Shown: positions 27,198-35,925 of the stretch, in pieces
Position numbering within the stretch: position 1 is the first letter of the stretch
Layout: every line of letters starts with the position of its first letter
NCBI GenBank assembly: GCA_005843815.1
Contig: SZYA01000045.1
Coordinates: 1 to 39,482 of the forward strand
From: Chlorobium sp.
GTDB lineage: Bacteria > Bacteroidota > Chlorobiia > Chlorobiales > Chlorobiaceae
Direction of reading: 5' to 3'
DNA length: 39,482 nt
The notes under the pieces: generated by a model
The model's database searches: none
What the model saw: only the letters and a program-made list of their open reading frames with translations
What the model was told of the DNA's origin: nothing
Program-made: the position numbers and the translations under genes

Positions 27198-27929
27198 TTA
27201 CTCTGCGGTGACCACCGTAAGCTCAACAGGCTGTTCAGGAGACATATATGAGCCAACCGCAGGCTTTTGGCTGATAACGGTGTTGGGGACAAGAAGTGAG
27301 GAGTATTCGGTCGTGACCGTTCCCACCTTGAGACCGGCATCGGCTATACTCTGCCGAGCCTGAGCAAGAGACATGCCAAGAACGTCTGGAAGTGCAATTT
27401 TTTTCATGCCCAGAGCAGAGGCTTCATACCGTCCGATGATGAGAGAGGCCGCTGTTCCCGGCTTCACCATGGTTTGAGCAGGAATTGACTGGCTCAGCAC
27501 CTTACCATTCTCTTCTGGATTGGCCACCGCGCTGACCTGTACACCCTCAAGCAGAATATCCGTACGGGCAGCAGCCTGACGCGCCTCAACTTCAGGCCTT
27601 CCAACAAAATCAGGCATCGGAAAACCTGGTTTTTCACGCCGATTGACCACCAGATAGATATTTCTGCCCGGCTTCACCTCCATTCCCGCCTGGGGTATCT
27701 GGGAAATCACAAGATTCGAATCGACATTGCTGAGGTATTTGACATGGTAACTTTTGATCGCCTCAAAACCCGACATTCGGAGCCTCTGTGAGGCACTTTC
27801 GTAATCCATATTGGTGACATCAGGCACAACCTTGACACTTCCCTGTGAAATGTAGAGAGGCATAAGCAGTTTGTCAAACAGCAAGGCAATGCCGAAAAGT
27901 ATAAGAACAATCACACCTGCTTTTTTCAT
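27198..27929 (-). CDS. Membrane-anchored protein with three PASTA domains
   Basis: A 243-residue protein with an uncleaved hydrophobic anchor at 5-27. Three PASTA modules follow at about 34-98, 103-168 and 175-243, each starting with a VPDV/MPDFVG/LPDVLG-type strand and ending with a PGxxxxLVV/LIIG/LTVV strand. PASTA domains bind muropeptides or beta-lactams and occur on Ser/Thr kinases and penicillin-binding proteins. Here there is no kinase or transpeptidase domain, so it is probably a cell-wall sensor or scaffold. It is transcribed with the polyprenyl synthase 33 bases upstream. Confidence 0.85.
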   Translation of the reverse strand: MKKAGVIVLILFGIALLFDKLLMPLYISQGSVKVVPDVTNMDYESASQRLRMSGFEAIKSYHVKYLSNVDSNLVISQIPQAGMEVKPGRNIYLVVNRREKPGFPMPDFVGRPEVEARQAAARTDILLEGVQVSAVANPEENGKVLSQSIPAQTMVKPGTAASLIIGRYEASALGMKKIALPDVLGMSLAQARQSIADAGLKVGTVTTEYSSLLVPNTVISQKPAVGSYMSPEQPVELTVVTAE

Positions 27930-27962
27930 CTCGCCCGTAACGATTATTATCTTGACCGGAAA

Positions 27963-28937
27963 CTAATACTGCCTGACCATCACAAAATCGACAAGCCGCA
28001 ACAGCGAGGTTTTAGCCGTACAGTCAGAAAAAACACTGATTGATGCAACAGCTTTTGAGGCAAGGCTTTCTGCAACTTCAGCAGCATACTCAAGCCCGCC
28101 CTTGCCGGTAACAAAAGCGATCACCTCCCCGCTTTTCACCGCTCTTTTCCGGGAACTCTTTAAAATGGAGCGGATCATCTTCTGTTCGGAAACCGGAGCA
28201 TTGCGCAGCGCATAGATCAGGGGAAGAGTTATTTTTTTATCCTTGATATCAATACCCATCTGCTTGCCGGTTTTTTTTGAATCTCCGGTATAGTCGAGCA
28301 GATCGTCTCGAATCTGGAACGCAAGACCAAGATACTCGCCATAACATTTCAATGCGGCAATTTTATCCTCATCGGCAGTGGCGCTCATGGCCCCCATGGC
28401 ACACGATGAGGAGATGAGCGAGGCTGTCTTGTCGGAAATAACGCTCAGGTAATCCTCTTCGGAAATGTCGAGACTGCGGGTTTTCTGGATCTGAAGAATC
28501 TCCCCCTCACTCATCCGGCGCACAGCTTCCGACACCAGATGCAGAAAACCGTAATCTTTGTGATCGAGAGAATAAAGAAGGCCCCTGGAGAGAAGATAGT
28601 CGCCCATAAGCACCGATATCTTGTTCTTCCACAGAGCGTTAATCGATGGGATCCCGCGCCTCATCTCAGCGCCATCGACCACATCGTCATGAATGAGGGT
28701 TGCTGAATGAAGCAGCTCCACCATAATCGCCGCACGATAGCTCGCATCGGTAACACCACCGCACAACTGGGCGGAAAGCAACACCATGGCAGGACGAATC
28801 TGCTTGCCCTGCTGTTTGAGCACGTACCGGGTAACCTTGTCAACCAGGGTATTCCGGGCATAAAGCACCTCTTTGTACTTCTGCTGAAAAAGCTCAACCT
28901 CATCGGCTACCGATGCAGTAACATCCTTGATATTCAC
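27963..28937 (-). CDS. Long-chain polyprenyl diphosphate synthase
   Basis: A 324-residue trans-prenyltransferase that extends isopentenyl units, probably for menaquinone-type quinones. The first Asp-rich motif is HDDVVDGAEMRRG near 81-93 and the second IRDDLLDYTGD near 207-217. KQMGIDIKDKKITLPLIYAL is the usual region after the second motif. Chain length cannot be read, but the small residues before the first motif favour longer products (IspB/octaprenyl type) rather than geranylgeranyl. The start is GTG at 28937, placed five bases after GGGG; the TTG at 28940 is less well spaced. It heads the pair with the PASTA gene. Confidence 0.85.
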   Translation of the reverse strand: MNIKDVTASVADEVELFQQKYKEVLYARNTLVDKVTRYVLKQQGKQIRPAMVLLSAQLCGGVTDASYRAAIMVELLHSATLIHDDVVDGAEMRRGIPSINALWKNKISVLMGDYLLSRGLLYSLDHKDYGFLHLVSEAVRRMSEGEILQIQKTRSLDISEEDYLSVISDKTASLISSSCAMGAMSATADEDKIAALKCYGEYLGLAFQIRDDLLDYTGDSKKTGKQMGIDIKDKKITLPLIYALRNAPVSEQKMIRSILKSSRKRAVKSGEVIAFVTGKGGLEYAAEVAESLASKAVASISVFSDCTAKTSLLRLVDFVMVRQY

Positions 28938-29109
28938 CAATTCCCCGGACTTTTACATAACAAACTCTCAGAAACGGTTTAAGGTATAACATTTCCGGGA
29001 GCAAAAAAAATGGTCATACAGGAGTTCTTATAAAACATTTTCTTGTCTGCGAACTTCTTTGTTGCTATGTTTTGCGATTATTATCCTTATTTCATACTGA
29101 AGAGAGTTT

Positions 29110-29922
29110 ATGAGCCAGGAAACAGAATCAACAACATTAGCACCGTTTACTGAAGAGAGCCCCGAAAGCACAACCATCAGCGAACCGGAAGAGGGGGGGG
29201 AGCTGAATTTCATTGGCCATCTTGAAGAGATAAGGGGGCGACTGATCAAGTCCGCCATTGCGCTGCTTGTGGTTATGGTATTGTGTGCCAATTTTGCCGA
29301 TTTTCTGGTCAACGAGATCCTGATCGGCCCACTCAAACGGAGCAGCGAATCGCTGGTGCTTCAAAACCTTGTCCCTTATGGCCAGGTCTCCCTCTACCTC
29401 CAGGTTGTCTTTTTTTCAGGATTTATCATCTCATTTCCATTTATTGCATGGCAGATCTGGCAGTTTGTTGCTCCTGCGCTGCACGAGCATGAACGCAAGG
29501 CCAGCCGATTTTCCATACTCTTCATCTCCCTATGCTTTTTTTCCGGCATCGCCTTCGGTTATTTTGTTTTTCTTCCGATTTCTCTGCAATTCTTTGCCGG
29601 TTTCGGCACAAGCCTGATCAAGAACAATATCTCAGTCCAGGACTATGTCAGCTTCTTTATCGGCACACTCCTGACGGCAGGGTTTGTTTTTGAACTCCCG
29701 TTCATCTCATACATCCTCTCAAAAATAGGACTCCTCACCCCGGCCTTCATGAGGTTTTACCGTAAGCATGCTATTGTTTTTCTCCTGGTTGTCGCGGCGG
29801 TAGTAACACCCTCAACTGATGTTGTCACACAGCTCATTATCGGTATTCCCATGATCCTGCTCTATGAACTCAGTATTCTGATATCTGCCAGGGTCAATCG
29901 CAAGAATGCATCAGTAACATGA
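29110..29922 (+). CDS. tatC: Sec-independent protein translocase TatC
   Basis: TatC is the receptor for twin-arginine signal peptides in the inner membrane. The 270-residue protein has a hydrophilic N-terminal 40 residues, then FIGHLEEIRGRLI, the conserved signal-binding segment before helix 1. Six hydrophobic segments follow, with VAPALHEHERK between helices 2 and 3, a family hallmark. The long acidic N-terminal extension rich in Glu, Ser and Thr is unusual relative to E. coli TatC. AGAG precedes the ATG at 29110. The promoter side is shared with the divergent polyprenyl synthase. Confidence 0.93.
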   Translation: MSQETESTTLAPFTEESPESTTISEPEEGGELNFIGHLEEIRGRLIKSAIALLVVMVLCANFADFLVNEILIGPLKRSSESLVLQNLVPYGQVSLYLQVVFFSGFIISFPFIAWQIWQFVAPALHEHERKASRFSILFISLCFFSGIAFGYFVFLPISLQFFAGFGTSLIKNNISVQDYVSFFIGTLLTAGFVFELPFISYILSKIGLLTPAFMRFYRKHAIVFLLVVAAVVTPSTDVVTQLIIGIPMILLYELSILISARVNRKNASVT

Positions 29923-29937
29923 TCTGCCGTCGATGAA

Positions 29938-30585
29938 TCAGAGTTCACCACAAACGACAGCGGCTGCAGCAAGCAGCGTGTGGAGAAGGCGTTCCGTCTC
30001 TTTTTTAAGCTCATCCAGGGAGCCTTTGTTCACAAGGAGATAATCAGCCTTGGCTATAAGCCTCTCCTGGGGCCACTGCGTCAACATACGCTGCCGGATC
30101 TCCTCTGGAGTACCCATACCCTTCCGCACCGCCCTCTCCATTCGTATAAGGTTATCAGCCACAACAACCACAACCGCATCAACCCCCCGCTCTCCACCCG
30201 ACTCAAAAAGAATTGCAGCCTCTTTCACCAGAATTTTTAGTCCCCGCTGCCGGGCATCCTGCACAGCATTACAATATTCATCAAAAACTTTCGGATGGAT
30301 AAGAGCGTTCAGCTTTTGAAGGGTATCAGGCGAAGAAAAGACGGTCAAGGCAATTTTTTTTCGATCCAGAGCAAGCGCGCCATCACCATCAAACGAATAA
30401 ATATTTGGGCCAAAAAGCCCCTTTATTCCGGCAATCACCTCTGGATCACGAAGCTGCAGCTCTTTTGCCACCCGATCAGATTCAAACAACCCGCAACCCA
30501 TTTCAGAAAGAAAACGACAAACCATGGATTTGCCACTCCCGAGACCACCCGTTACTCCAACGAGGAAAGGATAGGTTCGCCTCAT
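29938..30585 (-). CDS. coaE: Dephospho-CoA kinase
   Basis: CoaE performs the last step of coenzyme A synthesis, phosphorylating the ribose 3'-hydroxyl of dephospho-CoA. The 215-residue protein has Walker A GLGSGKS at 14-20, followed by DRVAKEL near 38-44 and LIHPKVF near residue 97. KEAAILFESGG near 120 is the substrate-binding segment. The length is normal. It overlaps the upstream lipoprotein gene by four bases (ATGA). Confidence 0.93.
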   Translation of the reverse strand: MRRTYPFLVGVTGGLGSGKSMVCRFLSEMGCGLFESDRVAKELQLRDPEVIAGIKGLFGPNIYSFDGDGALALDRKKIALTVFSSPDTLQKLNALIHPKVFDEYCNAVQDARQRGLKILVKEAAILFESGGERGVDAVVVVVADNLIRMERAVRKGMGTPEEIRQRMLTQWPQERLIAKADYLLVNKGSLDELKKETERLLHTLLAAAAVVCGEL

Positions 30586-30932
30586 TTGACAGGAACTGTT
30601 TTTTTGCGGATAACAAGCCGTACCTGCTGAAGCACCGATCGCCAGAGATAAGGATTCCTCTTGTACACCTCTATTTTGCGATTCAGAGCCTCTTGAGTAA
30701 GTTCATGGCGCACCAGAAGCGCACTGATATCCGTCGAATCAAGCAGAGCGATATCCTGGCCTGCCCCAACGTCAGGCGGAACACCCGAGAGCAGGAGGTA
30801 ATCGCCATAGAATGCGGCAATACGGAGATCATCCTTGTCAAGAGCCAACGGTTTCTGTTCGACACATCCTGCCAGAGCGCAACAAAGTGCAACACAACAG
30901 CATAACGACCGGATGATATCGCAGCATTTCAT
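30582..30932 (-). CDS. Small lipoprotein, DUF4296-like
   Basis: A 116-residue protein with a signal peptide rich in Cys and a lipobox LAGC (Cys23). The mature part is helical and has LLVRHELTQEALNRKIEVYKR then NPYLWRSVLQQV. The pattern of a short helix pair with a Tyr-x-x-x-Pro turn resembles the DUF4296 lipoproteins of Bacteroidetes; this is a suggestion, not a firm match. The function is unknown. It is coupled to coaE by an ATGA overlap, and its own 5' side faces the superoxide dismutase gene. Confidence 0.65.
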   Translation of the reverse strand: MKCCDIIRSLCCCVALCCALAGCVEQKPLALDKDDLRIAAFYGDYLLLSGVPPDVGAGQDIALLDSTDISALLVRHELTQEALNRKIEVYKRNPYLWRSVLQQVRLVIRKKTVPVK

Positions 30933-31005
30933 CTCTGCAGTGGTGAATTTTCGAAAATCAGGAAACTAAATCGCAGGTATGGGAGTTTAATCATTTTTAA
31001 TGGTA

Positions 31006-31015
31006 TTGTATACAA
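31006..31015. promoter_or_regulatory. Perfect 10-bp palindrome upstream of sodB
   Basis: TTGTATACAA at 31006-31015 is its own reverse complement and lies 84 bases before the superoxide dismutase start. The position suits an operator or the -10 region of a promoter (TATACA lies inside). A single short palindrome is weak evidence and can occur by chance. Confidence 0.25.
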
Positions 31016-31099
31016 GTGGTGAAATCTTTTACCCCCTCTTTTGAAACATCTTGTTACCACTGTTTTAACCGCTCTTTTAACCTAAAACACAAAAGCTTT

Positions 31100-31708
31100 A
31101 TGGCCTATCAGCAACCAGCCCTCTCTTACGCAGAAACTGCCCTTGAACCTTATATTTCCGCGAAAACGCTCAGCTTCCATTATGGAAAGCACCATGTGGC
31201 ATACATCACCAACTACAATAACCTGGTTGCAGGCACTCCTCTTGATGCTCTGAGTGTTGAGGAGGTTATTGCCCAGAGCGCTGCAGACCCCCAGAAAATC
31301 GGCATTTTCAATAATGGCGCACAGGCATGGAACCACTCCTTTTACTGGAACAGCCTCACTCCCAATGGTGGTGGCGACCCCTCCGGAGCGCTTGCCGAAA
31401 AAATCACCCAGGATTTTGGCAGTTTCGACAAGTTTAAAGAGGAGCTCAAAGCCGCAGCAGCAACCCAGTTCGGCAGCGGTTGGGCATGGCTCGTCCTTGA
31501 TGGAACTACCCTGAAAGTGGTAAAAACCGGTAATGCCCAGACCCCGTCAACCAGTGGGCAAAAGCCAATTTTGACCATTGATGTCTGGGAACACGCCTAC
31601 TATCTTGACTTCCAGAACCGTCGCCCCGACTATGTGGCCGCTGTTATTGATAACCTGCTCAACTGGGCGTTCGCTGCTGAAAACTTCAAAAAAGCGATGG
31701 AAGCATAA
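31100..31708 (+). CDS. sodB: Superoxide dismutase, Fe type
   Basis: This enzyme disproportionates superoxide to oxygen and hydrogen peroxide, protecting an anaerobe during exposure to air. The 202-residue protein has metal ligands His27, His79, Asp161 and His165, in FHYGKHH, AWNHSFYW and DVWEHAYY. The AQAWNHSFYW segment favours iron over manganese. The start is the ATG at 31100 (MAYQQPALSYAETAL); an upstream in-frame extension to 31016 has no support. A palindrome lies 84 bases before the start and a hairpin follows the stop. Confidence 0.96.
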   Translation: MAYQQPALSYAETALEPYISAKTLSFHYGKHHVAYITNYNNLVAGTPLDALSVEEVIAQSAADPQKIGIFNNGAQAWNHSFYWNSLTPNGGGDPSGALAEKITQDFGSFDKFKEELKAAAATQFGSGWAWLVLDGTTLKVVKTGNAQTPSTSGQKPILTIDVWEHAYYLDFQNRRPDYVAAVIDNLLNWAFAAENFKKAMEA

Positions 31709-31782
31709 ACAGCAAACATCCCTCCCCTGCCGGGTTGAAACTTGCAGCTTGCATAACAGAAGGGGGGGATCTAAAATCGGAG

Positions 31783-31816
31783 GCTGTATGTCGTCATCAC
31801 CGAAGTGACATACAGC
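31783..31816. terminator. Possible bidirectional terminator hairpin
   Basis: GCTGTATGTC at 31783-31792 and GACATACAGC at 31807-31816 are exactly complementary, with a 14-base loop. It sits between the convergent sodB and lipoprotein genes, the right place for a shared terminator. There is no clear U run on either side, so the mechanism is uncertain. Confidence 0.4.
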
Positions 31817-31828
31817 TCTGCCGACAGA

Positions 31829-32689
31829 TTACAATAAAGGTTTTGACACCACGTCATCAATATTGACCACCTTCGCCTTTTTGGGGAGGGAAAACCTGAG
31901 CGACTGATTCGCTTTGTTAAAGACCCGTTCATCGTAGGCAATCACCAGTTGATGCTCACCAATACCATCACCACTGTTCAGCAGCACCATATCAATAACC
32001 TTCGGCACAAGCGTACGCTGTCCGTCAATAGTGAAAGCTTCAAAATTTTTGAAGTGCATCTCGGTTGTTCTCTTCCCCTGCCCGTCCCTTAAAAGAAGAG
32101 CGGTAAGCGTCCTCTGTACAGGGTCAATAACCACCTCTTTGCTTCCCGTAGCGCTGGCAACAGTATACAGCAGCATCCCCCCCCCTTTTTTCACCGACCT
32201 GATGGCGCTCAACGGCTCAGAAATCTTCACCAATCCTAAGAGAGATTCCGATAAAAGCTGATATCCCGAATTCACACTGAGCACCTTCTCAAGGTTCGCA
32301 TCACTGTTACTTCCCAGAAACAGCCGATTATTGAGCATATCATGCACATAAAGAGAATCTTTGGTGAAAAATATGTCAGCAACAGGCCAGCCAATCAAAC
32401 CGGCACTGACAATCATCCTCGACTCTCCACCCCGGTTGATCAGAATATTACAAAAGACCCTGTTTTTTCTCTTGGGGGTTGTTATCCAGACATCAGCATA
32501 ACCATCAAGCGAGTGAATAAACGGAGCTGCTGCTGTCACCTCACGATAAAGCGCCTCATGTTCCGCAATCAATGCCGTCTGTTCTGAAGGGAGCTCCTGC
32601 TGCCCAACGGTTCTGAAATCCGCACAGCCCCATATAAATACCGGGATGAAAAGCATCAAAAACAGCAATCCTTTGTTTTTCATCGTCAT
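31829..32689 (-). CDS. DUF4292-like lipoprotein with LolA/LolB-type fold
   Basis: A 286-residue lipoprotein with a signal peptide and lipobox IWGC. The mature protein reads as a series of amphipathic strands. The middle part (SRMIVSAGLIGWPVADIFFT, then KDSLYVHDMLNNRLFLG) matches the DUF4292 pattern, in which the LolA-like fold holds a lipid acyl chain. It may take part in lipoprotein or lipid transfer at the outer membrane. Either ATG at 32689 or 32683 could be the start; AGGAAGAG precedes the first directly. It is convergent with sodB. Confidence 0.7.
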   Translation of the reverse strand: MTMKNKGLLFLMLFIPVFIWGCADFRTVGQQELPSEQTALIAEHEALYREVTAAAPFIHSLDGYADVWITTPKRKNRVFCNILINRGGESRMIVSAGLIGWPVADIFFTKDSLYVHDMLNNRLFLGSNSDANLEKVLSVNSGYQLLSESLLGLVKISEPLSAIRSVKKGGGMLLYTVASATGSKEVVIDPVQRTLTALLLRDGQGKRTTEMHFKNFEAFTIDGQRTLVPKVIDMVLLNSGDGIGEHQLVIAYDERVFNKANQSLRFSLPKKAKVVNIDDVVSKPLL

Positions 32690-32912
32690 CTCTTCCTGTA
32701 AAATTAATCAGCATCAGCAATGCGCTGCACTTATTTCCTTTGAAATTCATCACGTTTGCTGCACATTACATCAAGGATGCTCAGGCAGCTCGTTGGTATG
32801 TTTGCGGACAGAAATGCACCACACTCTCGTCTGCGAAGCTGCCGCACGTTACTGCAGGTATAGTTAAGGTAAATTGCTGAGCTATCAAAACCACAACCAC
32901 ATTATTACCGTT

Positions 32913-34094
32913 ATGCACTCCCTTTACCTCAAGCCAAAAGAGCACCACCGGATTCAGAAAGGCCATCTCTGGGTGTTCAGCAATGAAATCGAAAACCTTC
33001 CCCGTGATATAGCCTCCGGCGAAACCGTCAAACTCTTTACCCACGATAAAATATTTCTCGGCACCGGCTTCTATAATCCCCATTCGCTCATCTCTGTTCG
33101 GCTACTTTCCCGCAAAGATGAAGAGCCTGACAAGAATTTTTTCCACAAAAAATTTTCTGAAGCGCTCTCTCTTCGTGAAAAGATTTACAACCAGAAAGAG
33201 ACCAACGCTTACCGGCTTGTCCATGGCGAGTCAGACGGTCTGCCGGGACTCATTGTTGACCGCTTCAACAAGGCAATTGTGTTGCAAGCTTTTTCGGCTG
33301 GCATGGATATTCACCTGCCACTGATCTGCGATGTTTTACAGGAGCTGCTCAACCCCGCAGTGATTATCGTGCGCAACGAGTCACCCCTGAGAGAGCTGGA
33401 GGGGCTGACGCTCCACAAAGATGTGGTGAAAGGCGAACGCTCCGAAACGGTGCAAACTATCCATGATGGAGGTATTACGTACGAGGTTGATCTGTTTGAG
33501 GGACAAAAAACAGGCTTCTTTCTTGATCAGCGTGAAAACCGCAAAATCATCAGAGCATTTTCAACGGGTGCGGATGTTCTGGATGTCTTTACCAACGACG
33601 GGGGCTTTGCCCTCAACTCCCTCTATGGAGGAGCACGCTCAGCCATTATGGTGGATGCTTCCAAACAGGCGCTGCAACGGGCAGACCACAACGCTCAACT
33701 GAACAAATTCTCAAACTACAGCCTTATTGCGGCCGATGCCTTCGATACACTTGATCAAATGGTGGAGTCAAAGGAGTCGTTCGACCTTGTCGTGCTTGAT
33801 CCGCCAAGCTTCACCAAAAGCCGCAAAAACCTTCCGGGTGCCCTGAAGGCATACAAACGGTTGAACAAACTGGGGCTGCAACTCTTGAGAAATGGCGGAT
33901 TTCTCGCCACGGCATCGTGCAGCCATCATGTATCGGAAGAGGATTTTCTGCAATCGATACACCAGGCTGCTCTTGCCGCCGACTGCCAGCTCAGGATGAT
34001 TCATAAAAACTCGCAGCCCTTCGACCATCCGGTACTGCTGGCTATGCCGGAGACAAGTTATCTCAAGTTCGCCTGTTTTTATGTAACACGCTGA
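32913..34094 (+). CDS. RlmI-like rRNA cytosine-5 methyltransferase
   Basis: A 393-residue protein with an N-terminal PUA domain (about 1-75, [15 protein letters not shown]) and a Rossmann methyltransferase domain. [15 protein letters not shown] is the SAM-binding motif I and [14 protein letters not shown] the catalytic motif with the aromatic-Pro. This layout matches RlmI (YccW), which methylates C1962 of 23S rRNA. The start at ATG 32913 places the PUA fold at the N-terminus; a TTG at 32874 is possible but gives an unneeded extension. The target base is inferred from the family. Confidence 0.85.
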   Translation: MHSLYLKPKEHHRIQKGHLWVFSNEIENLPRDIASGETVKLFTHDKIFLGTGFYNPHSLISVRLLSRKDEEPDKNFFHKKFSEALSLREKIYNQKETNAYRLVHGESDGLPGLIVDRFNKAIVLQAFSAGMDIHLPLICDVLQELLNPAVIIVRNESPLRELEGLTLHKDVVKGERSETVQTIHDGGITYEVDLFEGQKTGFFLDQRENRKIIRAFSTGADVLDVFTNDGGFALNSLYGGARSAIMVDASKQALQRADHNAQLNKFSNYSLIAADAFDTLDQMVESKESFDLVVLDPPSFTKSRKNLPGALKAYKRLNKLGLQLLRNGGFLATASCSHHVSEEDFLQSIHQAALAADCQLRMIHKNSQPFDHPVLLAMPETSYLKFACFYVTR

Positions 34095-34169
34095 ACCCGA
34101 AAGCGTAACCATACCGATTCCCCACTCTACTGGCAACCAGAATAGTGGGGATCATGGGGGGCATGGGGA

Positions 34170-34343
34170 TCACTTTGGAAGTTCAGAAATCGCCCCCCGC
34201 AGATACTCCACCGCCTCATCCAGAATCTTTATCGCCTGACGAATTTCATAATCGTCATCAGCATCATCCTTCGCTCTCTCCATCCGTCTTTTTGCATCCT
34301 GAATCGCATCTGCTGCAAGTTGCAGTTTTGAACCAATAGCCAT
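34170..34343 (-). CDS. 57-residue helical protein, unknown
   Basis: The ATG at 34343 has a perfect AGGAGAG ribosome binding site four bases upstream and gives a 57-residue product, MAIGSKLQLAADAIQDAKRR and onward. It is highly charged and helical, with repeated Ala, Leu and Glu/Lys spacing suggesting a coiled coil. A longer frame from 34394 lacks a ribosome site. The function is unknown. It is convergent with the methyltransferase gene. Confidence 0.7.
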   Translation of the reverse strand: MAIGSKLQLAADAIQDAKRRMERAKDDADDDYEIRQAIKILDEAVEYLRGAISELPK

Positions 34344-34449
34344 AACTCTCTCCTCTTGTTGATAATGGGGTTGCAGGTGTTGCATCATCCGCACTCATCC
34401 TCCAATCTACCACCAATTGAGGAAAAGTTTCTAATCCTGCTGCAGAAAA

Positions 34450-34869
34450 TTAGTTCTCTGACTCTTTGCTGAACGAAGAGAAAACCATAATCTTTCCGGC
34501 GCTGATAACATCGGCCACTGCGCCCGCAATATCGCCTTCGGTGAATTTTGCCGTAGCTCTGGCAGAATATGCCGTTGCTGATTTTGGATTCAGCTCAATA
34601 GCCTTCGTCAGGTCAGTAATGGCGCCCTTGTTATCTCCTGTGGCATATTTAACCGCGCCTCGACCAGCATAGACCTTCGCCGAAGTGGAGTCAAGTTTTA
34701 TCGCTTTTGAAATTTCAGTAATTGATCCATCCACAGCGGCACTGCCAATCTTTGCGCCCGTACTCAGCAAGCTGTTTTTTGACTCATCTGCCGCGTTATC
34801 GCAAGCTGAAAAAGTCATAACCATAAGCGCAATAACGGAAAAAAAGAGTGTTCGTAATGTTTTTTTCAC
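34450..34869 (-). CDS. TPR-repeat lipoprotein
   Basis: A 139-residue protein with a signal peptide and a lipobox, Cys23 in TFSAC. The mature part contains two tetratricopeptide repeats at about 58-91 and 92-125, for example AKVYAGRGAVKYATGD and SATAYSARATAKFTEGD. TPR lipoproteins act as adaptors for protein complexes in the periplasm. It follows the CDF transporter gene after 9 bases and is the third gene of a zinc-ribbon/CDF/TPR operon. Confidence 0.75.
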   Translation of the reverse strand: MKKTLRTLFFSVIALMVMTFSACDNAADESKNSLLSTGAKIGSAAVDGSITEISKAIKLDSTSAKVYAGRGAVKYATGDNKGAITDLTKAIELNPKSATAYSARATAKFTEGDIAGAVADVISAGKIMVFSSFSKESEN

Positions 34870-34878
34870 TGGCGACCT

Positions 34879-35901
34879 CTATTTTTTAAGAGTTGATGAA
34901 GCGTTGTGCTTGTGATTATTTGAAATGTTTTCAACCGTCCACTCTATGCTTCGCCTGAATTCGGCCTTGCGGACAGCACAGCTCTCCTTTCGACATATTT
35001 CACACGAAAAGTCAAGGCAGCCATCCGTATGGACCGATAACTCAATGTTCTCTCCCAAATTTTCATTGACCAGGTGACTGAGTTTGTCGATTTCCTGATG
35101 AGCTTCGTGAACATTGAGGTACCAGGGAACCGTCAAATGACAATCAAGATGGAGGGTACTGCCATACTTGATAATTTTCATGTTGTGAAGATCTATCCAG
35201 TTGTGTTCGCGATTTTTCTCCAGCAAGCTGACCATTGTTTTCAGTAACTCTTCATCAGCCTCATCCATAATTCCCCGGAGAGAGTCGCGAATAATCTTGT
35301 ACCCGGTATAAACGATAAGCAGGGCAAATATCAGGGCTACAACACTGTCGAGCCAGACCATCCTGGTAAAAAAGAGCAAAATCAGCCCTATAATGATACC
35401 AATCGTCGAGTAGGTGTCTGACTGCAGATGTTTTCCACTGGCAACAAGGGCAAGAGAGTTATTCTGGCGCCCTTTTTTTACGGCAATCGCGCCGACAAGA
35501 TAGTTTATTAGAGCGGTAACACTTATCAGAAGTATGCCATAATCAAGCTGGCCAATAGGCTCAGGAGTACCAAAAAGGTTTTTGATTGCCTCATAGATGA
35601 TGAGCAAACCAGCGCAGGCAATCAATGCTCCTTCAATGGCTGCCGAAATAAACTCTACCTTCCCATGCCCGTAAGGGTGGTCACTATCTTTTGGCTTTGC
35701 AGAGATATAGAGGCTGTACAAGCCAATAAAGGCGCTGGTAACATTGACGGTACTCTCCAGAGCATCAGTCAGAATCGCTACAGAATGAGTGATGTACCAT
35801 GCGGCCAATTTGATGACAAAAAGCAAAACACCGGTAACCGCAACAATCTTCTGAAAATCATAGTTTTGTTTTGCCTTTGTCATCGCAATACCACGCTCCA
35901 T
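34879..35901 (-). CDS. CDF-family metal efflux protein with Cys-rich tail
   Basis: A 340-residue cation diffusion facilitator with six membrane helices, which exports Zn, Fe, Mn or similar divalent ions using the proton gradient. HPYGHGKVEF between helices 2 and 3 is the family signature with metal-binding residues, and the C-terminal cytoplasmic domain forms the usual dimer. The end is unusual: Cys295, Cys300, Cys303 and Cys308 in CLDFSCEICRKESC form a metal-site-like cluster. The start could be 35901 or the ATG at 35883. It lies 24 bases after a zinc-ribbon gene and just before a TPR lipoprotein. Confidence 0.85.
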   Translation of the reverse strand: MERGIAMTKAKQNYDFQKIVAVTGVLLFVIKLAAWYITHSVAILTDALESTVNVTSAFIGLYSLYISAKPKDSDHPYGHGKVEFISAAIEGALIACAGLLIIYEAIKNLFGTPEPIGQLDYGILLISVTALINYLVGAIAVKKGRQNNSLALVASGKHLQSDTYSTIGIIIGLILLFFTRMVWLDSVVALIFALLIVYTGYKIIRDSLRGIMDEADEELLKTMVSLLEKNREHNWIDLHNMKIIKYGSTLHLDCHLTVPWYLNVHEAHQEIDKLSHLVNENLGENIELSVHTDGCLDFSCEICRKESCAVRKAEFRRSIEWTVENISNNHKHNASSTLKK

Positions 35902-35925
35902 TGTGTTAATAAAAATTACTGCTCT

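Noticed and set aside
32874-32912. Longer N-terminus for the RlmI-like methyltransferase from a TTG
   Set aside because: The PUA domain begins at the ATG at 32913 and the 13 extra residues have no domain match.
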